DNA of 64,000 nt. Source: Morella rubra. Its lineage: Eukaryota; Streptophyta; Magnoliopsida; Fagales; Myricaceae. Made by a program: the position numbers and the translations under genes. Shown here one piece after another: positions 47,633-58,764 of the stretch. The stretch is from NCBI GenBank assembly GCA_003952965.2, contig CM025851.1:1761307-1825306 (forward strand), written 5' to 3'. The first letter of the stretch is position 1. Every line of letters starts with the position of its first letter. The notes under the pieces are model-generated. The model was not told the origin of the DNA, made no database searches, and worked only from the letters and a program-made list of their open reading frames with translations.

Positions 47633-49678
47633 CTAATTGCAAACCAGTGTCTCACGTGTTGCGTTTCCGGTTGTTGGGTTCACCCTGATACAAAAATAAA
47701 ATAAAATAAGTGGTTATTTATGCAGCATATTTCAGGATGCAATGTAAAGGAAACTCTTTTATCTTTACCCGTCTGCTACTTTGCAAAGGTATTCCCGCTG
47801 ATCATCTCTTAAGGGCACATCCGTGAAGTCTAGGCACATTCAACACAAGTCAGCAGCATATGATTGATTAAACTCATAGAAGGATTCGCCAAATCTCATA
47901 AGAAAGGCAAGAAACACATAAACCATAATGGGTTGTCCCAGGGAAATGAGAAAATCTTATTTTCTTTCCCACGAAACATTAAGGCTCAAATACCTTTCTC
48001 CTTGAGGGAGAACAGAGGCATCGATTAGATGACATTGGTTTGTGGAATCCTATTTCACTATACGGTGATGGATTACACAAAAGGGGCTTTATTACTAGAC
48101 TGTATCCAAAGCATCTCGCAAAAACCTGACTATTATTCATATTATTTGCCTACATCCCCACAATGAGTGAGTGAATCTTCATGCTATGGTGAGTTGGAAA
48201 TCTCCTGATAAACGTAGTGTCCAGGTGCTGGAAATCCTTCCATTAATATCGTGTAGTGTCTGTTCTAACTAGTTTATACATCAACTCGCTTTAAAAAAGT
48301 GGATTCTTAGAAAGCCATGGAAAGCAGTGTTTCTACATACCAGCCCCTATTATATTTGATCCCCTGAAGGATGTGTTGCCTGTAGCAAGTGCACCTTCCA
48401 AGTTAGCATTGCTCAAGTTTGCCTGCAGAAAGTGATAGTTGCTTTAACACGAACCGCATGTGCATCACAGGAGTTCATACCAAATAGATTGTATGAATCT
48501 ACAAGCTTAATGCACGTACAATTCATGAGACAAATGCCAAGTTAGGAAGTGTTCCCTAGAAATTGTACCAGACATCAAAATTCACCTTCGTGACATTTGC
48601 CAGGGAAAAATCTGCCCCTCTGAGGTCCGCGTCGGAGAGATCAGCCCCTTTGAAGAGATAGAGAGGAGACTAGAAAATTATACAAATTTATTATACAGAA
48701 GTTTGTTTGTTTGTTTGTGTCACTACAAGAAATATCTGTATATCCTCAATTTTGAGTATAATCCCCTCAAATGTATAAACTTTACAATTAAATCGATATT
48801 TAAATATATATTGGGAACTACAAATTGTCTCCCTGCCTACTTTATTATGTCACTCCAGTCGTGAAGGGAGCATGCAACATTTTCCACAGGACATCGGCAA
48901 GCGAAGACAACTATATAAGAACACAGTCAAGAAATAAATACCCGTCAGATCGGCATCGAAGAAGCTTGCACCCAGTAACTTTGCCCCTTTAAAATTTGCT
49001 TGCCTCAATATAGACTGGAAAAATAATTAAATGGAGCTAATTTAATATATAGCACGCAGAAAAGCAGAACGGGTAATATATTATCACTAGATGCGACCAA
49101 AAACCAAAAAAAAAAAAAGTATTAAAATTCGACCGTCTTGAAGTCTTGCTTAATCAATGTCTTGCCGCTAAAGTCCTTCCCAGTAAGATCCTGACCCCTC
49201 GTCACCTCTTGACCGTACGGACCTCCTCCCTTTCAAATATACCAGTAGAAAAATTCTCAATTCCTTTTCACGAAAAGAGAATAAAAAAGGTACATAATTG
49301 TTTAAATTTACCTTGAATGCGAGAGCGGGATCGGCTAAGAACAGAGAAGCAGAGAGGACAGCGAGCAGGCTTGCCTTGGAGACCGATTCACCGAAAGTCG
49401 CAATCGGATTTTGAGTAGCTTCTAGCTGTTTCCTTGGTACCTGTATCTATTAAGAACGATACAGGAGTTAGCTAACGTTCGCAGGGTGTCTGCCGTGCCG
49501 CGAACTGACCGTAGGAGAACGTTAATAGCAGAAAAGAGACGTGATGCGAGTGGAAGAGGGTAATGGTTCGTAGTGCACCTACCTGGGGCGTAGGATAGCG
49601 CGAGATAGAGCAAGAATAATGGGCGTACGGGTTTGAGAAGTGAGGCTTAAAGGCGAAGGAGACGTTGAGAAGCGCCAT
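47633..49678 (-). CDS. Thylakoid lumenal 15 kDa protein, pentapeptide-repeat (TL15-like)
   Basis: Homologue of Arabidopsis At2g44920. Eight exons on the minus strand with consistent phases: 49678-49583, 49440-49312, 49229-49134, 49014-48942, 48647-48586, 48422-48341, 47829-47769 and 47684-47633, giving 216 residues. The N-terminus is a chloroplast transit peptide (Ser/Thr/Pro-rich, few acids). A hydrophobic thylakoid-transfer segment LLAVLSASLFLADPALA ends with an Ala-x-Ala cleavage site, then the mature protein starts FKGGGPYGQ. The middle holds A(D/N)LxX pentapeptide repeats (ANFKG, ADLTG, ADLSD, ADLRG, ADFSL, ANLSN, ANLEG), which form a right-handed beta-helix. The C-terminus has two Cys (YLCKVADG, LVCN) as in the family. 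Exact function is unknown. Exon 3 uses a weak GTCGAA donor. Exon 2 has two in-frame acceptors 6 bp apart (start 49446 or 49440). Confidence 0.93.
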
Positions 49679-49793
49679 GCGACTCGCAAGCGACCTTGTG
49701 ATCTTGCGGCGTGCCGTTTTTATCCATGGTATGGATATTGGATAATGATTAATGAGCAACGACAAGCTTGGGCCTTGAAGCATAGGTTCACGA

Positions 49794-49799
49794 CACGTG
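49794..49799. promoter_or_regulatory. G-box upstream of TL15
   Basis: CACGTG in context ACACGTGG, about 115 bp upstream of the TL15 start codon. G-boxes near chloroplast-protein genes are known targets of HY5/PIF factors; light control here is inferred. Confidence 0.45.
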
Positions 49800-51801
49800 G
49801 TGGTGCTTTTATACGGGTCTGGGCTTTAGAGATTCGGTTGATTAGGGGCCGGGCCAGGTCTGTCAGGGTGGCCCGTTTGTTCAACGTTGGTTGGAAAGAA
49901 ACTCCTCAACTCCCACGGTCAAGGGACTGGTTCTGGTAGCTGAGATTCTGTTCACCTAGAATTTGAATCAAGGAAACTGACGCAACCAGAAGGATGATCT
50001 TGAAACCTCTCAGGAGATGCACCCAGAAAGTGAAATAAAATATTTTTGTAAAAAATACTAGATTGTATCACAAAGTGGTACCCTTTTAAATTCGTGTTTG
50101 ATGCTCGTTGGCTTATTTTTTACGGATCTCAGAAGGGTTGGTACAGAATAAAAGAGCGCACCCAATTTTCCCATAGTGCTTAGGTCTTGTTTCGTGACAG
50201 TAATCTTTGTTTTGCATTAATACAGAATGGATATCGTATTTAAAAAATTAAAGATTCTCAAAATTTAAAAAATATTCCGAAAAATTTTACCAAACAAACG
50301 TCACTTAAAAAAATAAAAAATAAAAAAACTGGTCTCGAAACTTCGTGGGCCAAAAACAAAGAACACGGGGGGCAAAAAAATCTCTTTCTCTGCATAGGGC
50401 TGACTCGCAGTGGCATTGGTAACACCAAAATTTCAAAAGGGGTATACCGATGAATGAGAGAGAGTGTTTGCGAAGAAGACAGTCCCAGTACGGGGGGCTG
50501 GACTGGAAGCTCGGTTTTTAGCGGTGATGTTACAGAGCTGGGCAATAGATGCCTTGTCGGGACTCGCAGACAGTGACATGTTCCCACTAGATGCGCACAT
50601 TACCCCACACCCAAACCACCGCACCATTCCCTTTCGCTTACTTAAGACAGTGCGAGAAGTCCACCTCTTAAGAAACCCTGGTAGCCGCTTTAGTACTTTT
50701 ATCCCATTTTCTACACCTTTCCCCACAGTATCCAAATCTTACCCTCTAACGCCATCCAAAGCAATAACCAATAAGAGGGCCTGCCAGAAGTTTTGAGTTG
50801 ACTAGAATGAATTTTGTTCTCAATCTTTTGATGCTCCTCTTTGGTGTATTCAAATGGGTTTCATACCGGAAGGTGTAGAATATAATATCCCACTCAACTT
50901 GCAGTTTGAAGCTTTGAACAGCGCAATACCGTTTACCGGGGAGACAAGAAAGCTTAGCCATCTGCAAAACCGCTACAGATAGATAGAGCAGTACACGAAT
51001 CCTTATCGTACGCCAGGAGATGCTAAAGTTCTTTAACGTGCACCCTGCCCCAGAACACAGCTTAAGCCGATTCAGAAAACTGGAGGACCCCCAGTCGAGA
51101 CCTGAAACCGTTGCTTCCCCGTACTAATCTGCTCTGTCGAAAACAGGTAGTACCACAGCTCCTCCTCAAAGTTCAGAAAGAAAAAGCTTACACTGCGTTT
51201 TACCTATTCACGTAGCTGGGTTTCATGAAAATGGCTTGCTTTTTTTACTTTTGATTGTGGACTGCAAAGGTTTTTCCTATGTGGAGTGAATTATTGGTGC
51301 TGAATCTTTGATATTCCCTGGTTTTGTGAAGTCGATTGTCTATGGTTTGTTTTTAATATGTTTGCTGGATCTGATTTTTGCAATTTCGGTGTGGTACTGG
51401 TTAGGGTTTTCATGCAGAACAAGGGAACACATATTGTTTCGTTTCTGATTCATGCAAGATGGTCAGCTTGTTTGAATGAGGAAAAGGGGATGAGGGTTGG
51501 GTTTGAATCTTTTGGATTTGGTGCTTTCTATTAAGATCTAAATCTACAACAGAAAAAAAGAAGAAGCCAAAAAACAAAGAACAAAGGAGCAAGAAGCTAG
51601 AGTACTAGTCCTTATCTATATCCTCTCTTGGCGGGTCTCCAAGCAAGTTTTCTGAACTTCAAGAAGGCAGAATAGAAAGGGACGCAGTGATACAATAACA
51701 AGAAGGGTAACAAAGACTCAGAGACAAAGAGGTTTCTTTGGTTTATTTTTCTTTCCTTCCACTCAAAGTCAAAGGCTCTTTTCCTTCCAGCAAAAACGAA
51801 C
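49800..51801. other. Divergent intergenic region between TL15 and AHL
   Basis: Shared upstream DNA of two divergent genes. Overlapping short frames on both strands around 50260-50800 have no recognisable domain. The last 400 bases before the AHL start look like a 5' UTR. A possible small MITE sits at 50183-50304. Confidence 0.4.
50183..50304. mobile_element. Possible small Harbinger-like MITE
   Basis: About 122 bp flanked by TTA at 50180-50182 and 50305-50307, with weak inverted ends (GGTCTTGTTTCG against GTGACGTTTGTTTGG). The ends match only roughly, so this is tentative. Confidence 0.35.
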
Positions 51802-52791
51802 ATGGCGAATCGATGGTGGGCTGGGAATGTGGCAATGAGAGGGGTGGATCCCATGTCCTCAGCCCTGTCGCTAGACCTGAGAAACCCAGACGACGACAAT
51901 GGTGGAACGAACCGGCTCGGACCGAGAAGAGAACAAGAATTCATGGACACCAACATCACTAACAACAATGACGGTAATTCAAACACCACGCCAACCAATA
52001 GTAGCACCAGCAACGCCACCCCACAGAAGCAAAATCCCGAAGACGAAGATAGCCGAGACAATGAGCGCGAAGCCGAGGACCGTAATGCCGGCGCCCAAGA
52101 AACCCTGGAGCCCGGTAGTAGTGGCCGCCGGCCCCGAGGCCGACCGCCTGGGTCGAAAAACAGGCCAAAGCCGCCTATAGTGATTACCAAAGAAAGTCCC
52201 AATGCACTACGAAGCCATGTATTGGAAATCAGCAGTGGCAGCGATATTGCCGAGTCCATTGCGACATTCGCCAATAGACGGCATCGGGGAGTCTCGGTTC
52301 TCAGTGGTAGTGGCATTGTTACCAATGTTACTCTCAGGCAACCGGCTGCACCGGGCGGAGTCATCACGCTTCATGGAAGATTTGAGATATTGTCTTTATC
52401 GGGTGCCTTCTTGCCTGCCCCATCGCCACCAGGGGCTACGGGACTAACGGTGTATTTAGCTGGTGGGCAGGGGCAAGTTGTTGGCGGGAGCGTAGTTGGG
52501 GCGCTAGTGGCATCGGGGCCGGTGATGGTGATTGCAGCGACTTTTATGAATGCAACGTATGAGAGGTTGCCACTGGAGAATGAGCCGGCTACTGGAGAGG
52601 GAATGCAAGTGCAGCAACAATCAGGGTTGAATAACTTGAATTTAGCTACTGGGAATTCAGCATGTCAAGGTTTGGGAGAACAAGCAGGGGCTTCAATGCC
52701 TATCTACAATTTACCTCCAAATCTGCTGCCAAATGGTCAGATGCCCCAGGATGTTTTTTGGGGTCCTCCTCGTCCACCTCCTCCTTACTGA
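51802..52791 (+). CDS. AHL: AT-hook motif nuclear-localized protein (AHL, clade A type I)
   Basis: Single-exon nuclear DNA-binding protein of 329 residues that binds the minor groove of AT-rich DNA and forms trimers via its PPC domain. In Arabidopsis this clade represses hypocotyl growth and affects flowering and senescence. The N-terminus [12 protein letters not shown] resembles AHL17/19/20. An Asn/Thr/Glu-rich linker follows (about 30-105), then one type I AT-hook [11 protein letters not shown] (about 110-120). The PPC/DUF296 domain (about 134-250) contains the conserved [14 protein letters not shown] core. A Gln/Asn-rich tail ends in PPRPPPPY. Alternative start codons downstream (Met12, Met18) are less likely because the MANRWW motif is itself conserved. 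Intact. Orthology within AHL17/19/20/28 is not resolved. Confidence 0.95.
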   Translation: MANRWWAGNVAMRGVDPMSSALSLDLRNPDDDNGGTNRLGPRREQEFMDTNITNNNDGNSNTTPTNSSTSNATPQKQNPEDEDSRDNEREAEDRNAGAQETLEPGSSGRRPRGRPPGSKNRPKPPIVITKESPNALRSHVLEISSGSDIAESIATFANRRHRGVSVLSGSGIVTNVTLRQPAAPGGVITLHGRFEILSLSGAFLPAPSPPGATGLTVYLAGGQGQVVGGSVVGALVASGPVMVIAATFMNATYERLPLENEPATGEGMQVQQQSGLNNLNLATGNSACQGLGEQAGASMPIYNLPPNLLPNGQMPQDVFWGPPRPPPPY

Positions 52792-53979
52792 TGGGGACAA
52801 AGAGATTCACGTTAGTTCTGTCTTTTGCTGACTCGTTTTTGTGCAAAATATTTTGACTGATTCTTGTATGAATAGCAAGGTAGATAGGAGTAGTTTTTGT
52901 TTAAATCTTCTGCTTGTGAATGTCACTCTCCCGAGTTCAGGACAAGAAGAGGAATCGCTGTTTCTCGTAAGATTTTTGCTACGTTTTAAAACTTTTGGTT
53001 TCTTGGTTCTCTCTCTAACCAAGTTGCTCTCGAAGAATTCATTTTGGATGATGTAGGTAAAGGAGTATTAATCAAGGAATGAAGTCGGAGTTGCATATTC
53101 CGAAAATAAATTTCTCTTTGGTAAGCAGTTCAGTAAATGAAATTATGTCATCGGTTCTCCCACTTGTAAATGGAACCGAGTCAATTTTTCTTAATACTTG
53201 ATTATGTTTTGTATTTTCACGGAGTAACGACACTGCCAAAAGGCTACCGTTGGATCAAGTTAGAAAACAGATAAAACTAGCATTTTAGGTTGTAGCATAA
53301 TATTGACCGTGCACCTTCTAGAGCTTTCATATATATAGAGACATCAGAAAGACGGGTTCATCCACGTCACGGGTCCTTTTGACTCTTCAATTCAATCAAG
53401 TTCATTAATAATTCCCGAATTGTTTTTTTTTTTCCTCTAAGCAATTCAAGAATGGCATGCAAGTTGTTTTGGACACTTTACACTTGCCATCCTTTGATGG
53501 TTTATTGCGAGGGGTCATGCCTGATTACGTAAAGCAAATTGACAGTACTTGATTCTAGAGGGCTGTCTTTCTGTAGATTTATCAATGACGAGTGCTTTCG
53601 TCTTGGTTTCAACTTAATACGCTCATGCTCAAGGTGAAAATTAGCTTTCCAGTTTATCAGCTCCATTATTTGAATAATGGACTTTTGCAGTGAATGGAAG
53701 CACATTGTGGACAAGAAGAATACATATAGACTGTTGAATAAGAGTTAGAAAGAATATTGAGGTATTCATCTAGGATGCTGAACAACATTCTGCTGCCAAT
53801 TTGTTGAATGTGTGTGCTTGTTTCTGTGGATTAAAGTTTTTTCTGTTTAATGACAAAATAGACTGAGAGATTAGCGCAAATCCAGATTCCCTTTTAGTTG
53901 AATATTGTGTTAGGAGTCAATTAACCTAATGGGATACACGGTCATTTGTCTGGTATTTTCCTATTCTTTACACAATCAT
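52792..53979. other. AHL 3' flank and spacer
   Basis: The AHL 3' UTR presumably covers the first few hundred bases. The rest is AT-rich with no recognisable gene or repeat up to the nested LTRs. Confidence 0.35.
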
Positions 53980-54058
53980 ATAACTGTTGAAAGTTAAACT
54001 TGATTTGGACTCAAGATGTGCTCCAAACTTAGTCTTGGCCCAATGCAGCATGAAGATC

Positions 54059-54260
54059 TTCTAGAAAGTTCCACAAATCTCTAGAGGAAAGGAGGAGAAA
54101 TAATATTTTCTAGAAAGTTCTATAGTACTCTAGATAAAGGAAGAGCAAGAAGTTCTCCAGAGAATTCTATAAATCTCTAGAGTAGGAGAGATCAATAACT
54201 GTCTAGAAAGTTCTAAGAAAATATCTTAAAGATAAATAGAAGTGTTTTCTCTAGAAAGTG
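54059..54260 (+). promoter_or_regulatory. Heat-shock-element-like array in solo LTR L1
   Basis: TTCTAGAAAGTTC occurs exactly at 54059-54071 and 54108-54120, with close variants near 54203-54215 (CTAGAAAGTTCTA) and 54248-54260 (CTCTAGAAAGTGC). TTC-nn-GAA-nn-TTC is the canonical heat-shock factor binding pattern. The array ends about 60 bp upstream of the LTR's TATA box. Confidence 0.6.
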
Positions 54261-54336
54261 CTATAGAAATATCTAGATATTTTAGATGGAATGTGTGGCT
54301 AAGATTGAATGTATAAGCTTATATAAAGGGATGTAG

Positions 54337-55407
54337 TGTTAGGAACCCCGGTCAAGGACTCCAAAACAAGCACCAATTTTCCCTGTACCCGATCTACTCC
54401 AATACCACAACGATCCTCCCGACCAATGTTAAGTAACACACGAGCGTAATAGATAGGATCTAACACACCAAGAATGACAAATACCACACTGTTTATGATA
54501 AAGAAAAACATGGTCTAAGGATTATTAATCCTTCGAACCACAAGAAACAAGACAATCCCGATCAAGGGTTAATTAGCCCAAGAACGGGTATCCAAACTAG
54601 GTTATTAGCCTAGAATGAATCCCAAACGACAAGGTTATTAGCCCTGACACCGACTTAGCATATACGTGCCTATGCTCGGCCAAAACACTCCAAAAGCACT
54701 CAGGCTCTCCAAGACTCTACTATTCTCGATATTCTGAATCTAATGCACCTAAGGGTGTTTATATAGACATCCTTAGGTGCTTACAAACCCTACTAGAATA
54801 AACTCAAATCTAATCAAATCACCGATCTTTAAGACTTAATCACGTCGATCAAGTAGATTTGATATAACATGCCTAATAAACCGAACTAAAAAAGGAAAGA
54901 TAATATTCTAGACTTTCGGAGAACGTCCGAATCTAGAAGATATGATTCATCGTATCGCTTCAAGGAAGGAAACCAATTGCCGAAGATATTTCCATAAAAA
55001 ATGTGGTCGCGCTGCCGCTATGCTCCTATCTGGTCTTGAGCTGGTCCTGATCTGTCTACGACTGGCTGGTTGGCATGCCAGCATAAGTATCACTGGGCTC
55101 TTGGTCGGTCAGCATCGCCTGGGATGTCCTGGTCGGTCGGCATGCTTTGGCTTCCCTGGTCGGTCAGTCTTCCTGGCCGGCTTTGGCTGCCCTGGTCGAT
55201 CAGCCTTCCTGGCCGCCCCGATCGAACAGCCGGCTTTGGCTGCCCTGGTCGGTCGGCTTGCCTTGAACGGTCGGCAATGTTTCTGTTTCGGAAGTACGCG
55301 CTCGGGGCGTGTCAGGAGCGTACTGGTCGATCACTGGCGCCGCCTCTTGCCCCTCATCTTCTCACTCGTGGTAATCCAGGCCGTGGTCTTCACTGGGAAT
55401 CCTGTCA
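54337..55407 (-). mobile_element. Solo LTR, family L2, inserted in L1
   Basis: 1071 bp bounded by TGTTAGGAACC and CCTGTCA, flanked by the 5-bp target duplication TGTAG (54332-54336 and 55408-55412). On the minus strand it carries the TATA block TCTATATAAACACCC that is also in copies at 17.8-19.4 kb. It landed just downstream of the L1 TATA box. Complete as a solo LTR; no coding region. Confidence 0.9.
55095..55275. repeat. GC-rich degenerate minisatellite in LTR L2
   Basis: Repeats of CCTGGTCGGTCGGC-like units alternating with GGCTTTGGCTGCC, about four rounds. It is much GC-richer than the surroundings. Related GACCGACCAGG words occur in L2 copy B near 18600-18640. Confidence 0.65.
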
Positions 55408-55592
55408 TGTAGCCCCATTACTTTGTACAAGTCAAAAAAGTCAAGTAAAGTTAAGACAAGTCAATACAAGCCAAGTTTGAGAAATTGAAGTGTGTTCTTC
55501 CGTATCTCTCCTTATTACCTCTTCCACACAAAAAATGCTCTACCTTAAAGCCTTACTCCCTCTGTGTTTTAAACTCATCTTCAAACAATAAC

Positions 55593-58110
55593 TAGATAGC
55601 AAAGGGGATTCAACCTTACTGCAATATAGTTGGATGTGGTTCAATGCTGTTCTTTCAGGTCAAGTAGTTTTTGATCCCATATGAGGACTTTCTTCAGTGT
55701 TCCCTGCTTTCACAAACTCCTAAATCCACTATTGCTCACTTTACATGCAATCACCTGTAAATTTATATTGATGCTTCAAAGTGAAGTGGGAAATAACATG
55801 TGAACACATTTTTGCGGCATGATACTGTATATTGGGTGTATTAGCATGCATAACTATGTTTTCTAGATGTTGTTAATAATTGTTAAATATAGGGACAGAG
55901 CCTAAGATCGGTGCTCATTGGGAACTAGAGAACATTACATAAGATTTTAAACTGTTATATTGCAAATTTGCAAGCATGCATGGTTATGGCATTCTTGTTC
56001 GCACAAGAAATATGATTATGTTTTCTGTTACAGCTGGAAGTAGTAATATTGCTAACTATATAATTATCTCTACAACTCTCCACCCCACAAATCCCAGCTG
56101 TTTATCCTGATCTTTTGGTAAAAGGTGGTTGAAGTTGGTCAATGACAAGTTTCCAATCTGGTGGTGGGAGTTTTTTTGGAAAATAGTAACAAAGCTGTCA
56201 AAAAGGAGCGATGCTTTTGTTTCCAGATATTCTTGTAGTGTTTGGATGATAATTTGCCTACCAAAGCTGATACTCAGCATGCAACGCACTCGCACACGCA
56301 CACGCACACGCACACGCACACAAACCTGAATCTGCTTTTTGCATATGGACATGTATAATTGAGAGAATGGGAATTGGCATGAGAAGAATGAAAATATTTG
56401 TACGTATGAAATTACTTTATGATTCATCTTGCTTCTGCTTCAAATGATTGCTAAGTATCTCGGGAACTGTGCTTCTTGCTTGAACCTGGAACCTTGAATA
56501 AGTTCTCTTTGATCAGCCTTCTTATTACAACTCGTTTAACTGGGACATGACTTCTTGTAAGGCATACTTTGTATGTGTCTGACTGGATGGATGGATGTCC
56601 GATGAAGAATGTGCTCTTGTACTGAAGTTCTAGTAACTTCAGACTTGTGTGATGCCCCTTTCTATTTGGTTCCTTGGTTCCCTGCACGTCATTTTCAATG
56701 ATTCATTGCTTGCATGAGTTAGCTACATATGGATCCTAGTTTTGGCCATGTAGGTCTCTTTTTCCTACTGACCATGAAGGCTTCTTTCATGCTGATTAGA
56801 ACTTCTAAGACAGAAATAACCACTAATGGCGCTTTGATTGTCCTTGATATTCGTAGCCATGTCAGAAAATGAAATGCTGGGCTAAAAAGTATCTGGACTA
56901 TTCTGCACTTCTAGGTTTCTCAGATATTAAAGTTATGGCTGTCGGTTAATGAACTTTCAACTTTGTACAAATTGAGAGGACAGCTGAAGAATGTGATTCC
57001 ATGAAGTTCTTTGTTAGTATCAGTTTTTTCAGCTGTTAGCTTGCGGAAGAGTTCCCAGGTATTGGTTTTGTTCTCTTTGTCTGCTACAGCTTTGACAAGA
57101 TCAAGAGTTCCAATTCCTTTTGATGGAGTTTCTGCTGTGAAACAAATACCACTGCATTTCGCCAGGGGAAGCTCAAAGGACGTAAAAGCCCCTTCAATTT
57201 GCTTTTGAATAATAACGAGTAATTCAGAAAAAAGAAAAAGAAAAAGAAAGAATAATAACGAGTATCTTTTTCTCCTTTAGTTTTGTGGTCAAAAGGAAAT
57301 TTTGCGGTCGTTGTCTGTGGGGTTATAAATGTCGCATATTACATAACTCAGGACATCCCCCCTAGCCACGAACACATTTTTACAAACTTTTGGAAACCAC
57401 ATCATTGACCATAATGGACCGAAGCTGTCACACGGCCTTAAATAGTAACTGGGCCTTCCGGATAAGATCGGAGAAAGCCGAGTCAGAGATTCTGATATTC
57501 CAAGCCTTTGAATATGTTCTCTTTACCGTAACAAAAAAGACAATTGTTTTTCCCTCTTCTTCGCTAAATTATTGGTAGTGTATGGGCCGGGCCGCCTCGA
57601 AAACATGAAAGATAGTTTATGGGCCATTCGAAAAAAAGAGGAAGTTAATTTTCCGGGCCTGTATGGCCCAAAGTGGAGGCCAGTCCACTCTCAAGTCCTA
57701 TCAATGGATGAAGAGTGGTGTTGATGCGTTGGCAAGATTAACATAAATTCGTATCGGTTGAAGGAAGAAATAAAACATACCCACTCGGGCAGCGTATCGC
57801 CTTATAAATTAATAACTAATTGTCTATTCGCAGAAGCATCATTGGAATAATGGTTTTCTTTCCTTATATATAAAACTCCCAATTGTGTAAATTTTGTACA
57901 ATTGATATTCAATTATATTATGAGTCAAAGGATAATTTTCTGGTTGTTCTTCTAGATCTTTAAAATATTCAATCTCCTGAAAGAATAAGAAATAAAGACG
58001 AAGATTACAAGATTATAAAACTAGCTTCTGTTTAGCAAATTTTGTTTTGTTTTTGGTAAACAATCTCTTTAGCGCCTGCAATTGCTGGAAAAAAAAAAAA
58101 GTTGGGTTCT
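55593..58110. other. Spacer between nested LTRs and FGAM synthase
   Basis: No gene recognised. Short frames on both strands (for example 56451-56687 minus and 57011-57208 plus) lack domains. Around 57580-57670 there are several TGGGCC/GGCCCA words, possibly site-II-type promoter elements but far from the next start codon. Confidence 0.35.
56291..56322. repeat. (CACACG)n microsatellite
   Basis: About five perfect units of a 6-bp alternating purine-pyrimidine repeat. It explains the Arg/Thr or Val/Arg dipeptide runs seen in frames across it. Confidence 0.9.
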
Positions 58111-58113
58111 TAA

Positions 58114-58278
58114 GGGTGTTTGTTTGTTATTTTCGAAATTTTGAGAAAATTATTTTAAAAATTAAAATTTATTAAAAATAAAAATAAAATATATATATAT
58201 AAAAATTAAAAATTTTAGAGTGTATTTATTTTTTTAAAAATTTTCATACTTCAAAATATTAGAAAAATAAACATCACC
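58114..58278. mobile_element. Tourist/Harbinger-like MITE
   Basis: 165 bp, very AT-rich inside, with inverted ends GGGTGTTTGTTTG and the complement of AAACATCACC, flanked by the 3-bp target duplication TAA (58111-58113 and 58279-58281), the hallmark of PIF/Harbinger MITEs. No coding capacity. Shares its right end with the element at 17658-17738. Confidence 0.6.
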
Positions 58279-58499
58279 TAAATATGAGTTAAAAGGGGTT
58301 GACAAACATCTTTTTGATCAAGGGATCTAGAATTTATTTCGTAATATAATTAAATTAAAAAGATAAAATTTCTTTAAAAGTAGAAGGTATAAATCGGAGC
58401 AGAAAGGAATAATATTGATGGCGGACTAAAATCCGGACTCGTTTTCGTCCGGTTAGGCATAGTTAGCACACGCGCGTTCATAGTTTAGTGTTTAGGATT

Positions 58500-58508
58500 A
58501 AACCCTAG
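58500..58508 (+). promoter_or_regulatory. telo-box near the FGAM synthase transcription start
   Basis: AAACCCTAG, a telo-box known from promoters of ribosomal and nucleotide-synthesis genes active in dividing cells, about 260 bp upstream of the likely start codon. A leader intron may follow, from CAAAG/GTTCTT near 58544 to TTTCAG at 58754. Confidence 0.45.
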
Positions 58509-58764
58509 TTCGAAACACTCTCTTCGCCGGAGTTCACTCAAAGGTTCTTGCTCCTCTTTCTTTATCTCGCTTTCTGATATTCCTTCGTTTCTGATAATTT
58601 TGAATTTACATCTGTCTTGATAGTTAGATGCTGGTGTGATTTGGTCGTTTGTCTTTCTGTTTGAACAGAAATTTTACCCGGAAGGTATCAAATAACGGTT
58701 CCGTAGAAAGAGATAACTACTGTCTTTATAGTCTTCCCCGTGTTCTCCTTTCAGGTCTGAGGAA

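Larger units (their letters stand above)
53985..55587 (+). mobile_element. Solo LTR, family L1 (Copia-like), interrupted by solo LTR L2
   Basis: Starts TGTTGAAAGTTAAAC and ends CTTCAAACA, flanked on both sides by the 5-bp target duplication ATAAC (53980-53984 and 55588-55592). Without the inserted L2 and its target repeat the LTR is about 527 bp. It has a TATA box (CTTATATAAAGGG, about 54318-54330) and upstream of it repeated TCTAGAAAGTTC words. There is no internal coding region, so it is a solo LTR left by recombination between the ends of a former element. Orientation by the TATA box is plus. Confidence 0.85.

Noticed and set aside
50464-50796. 110-codon plus-strand frame and opposing minus frames
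   Set aside because: Overlap each other on both strands, no domain; most likely upstream DNA of AHL.
51612-52367. 251-codon minus-strand frame across the AHL gene
   Set aside because: Shadow of the GC-biased AHL coding sequence on the opposite strand.
56281-56325. Short regular repeats resembling an array
   Set aside because: A simple 6-bp microsatellite without spacers, not a CRISPR array.
58498-58520. Possible tRNA-like B-box word near CCCTAGTTCGAAAC
   Set aside because: No A box or cloverleaf arms around it; it coincides with a telo-box and the 5' leader.
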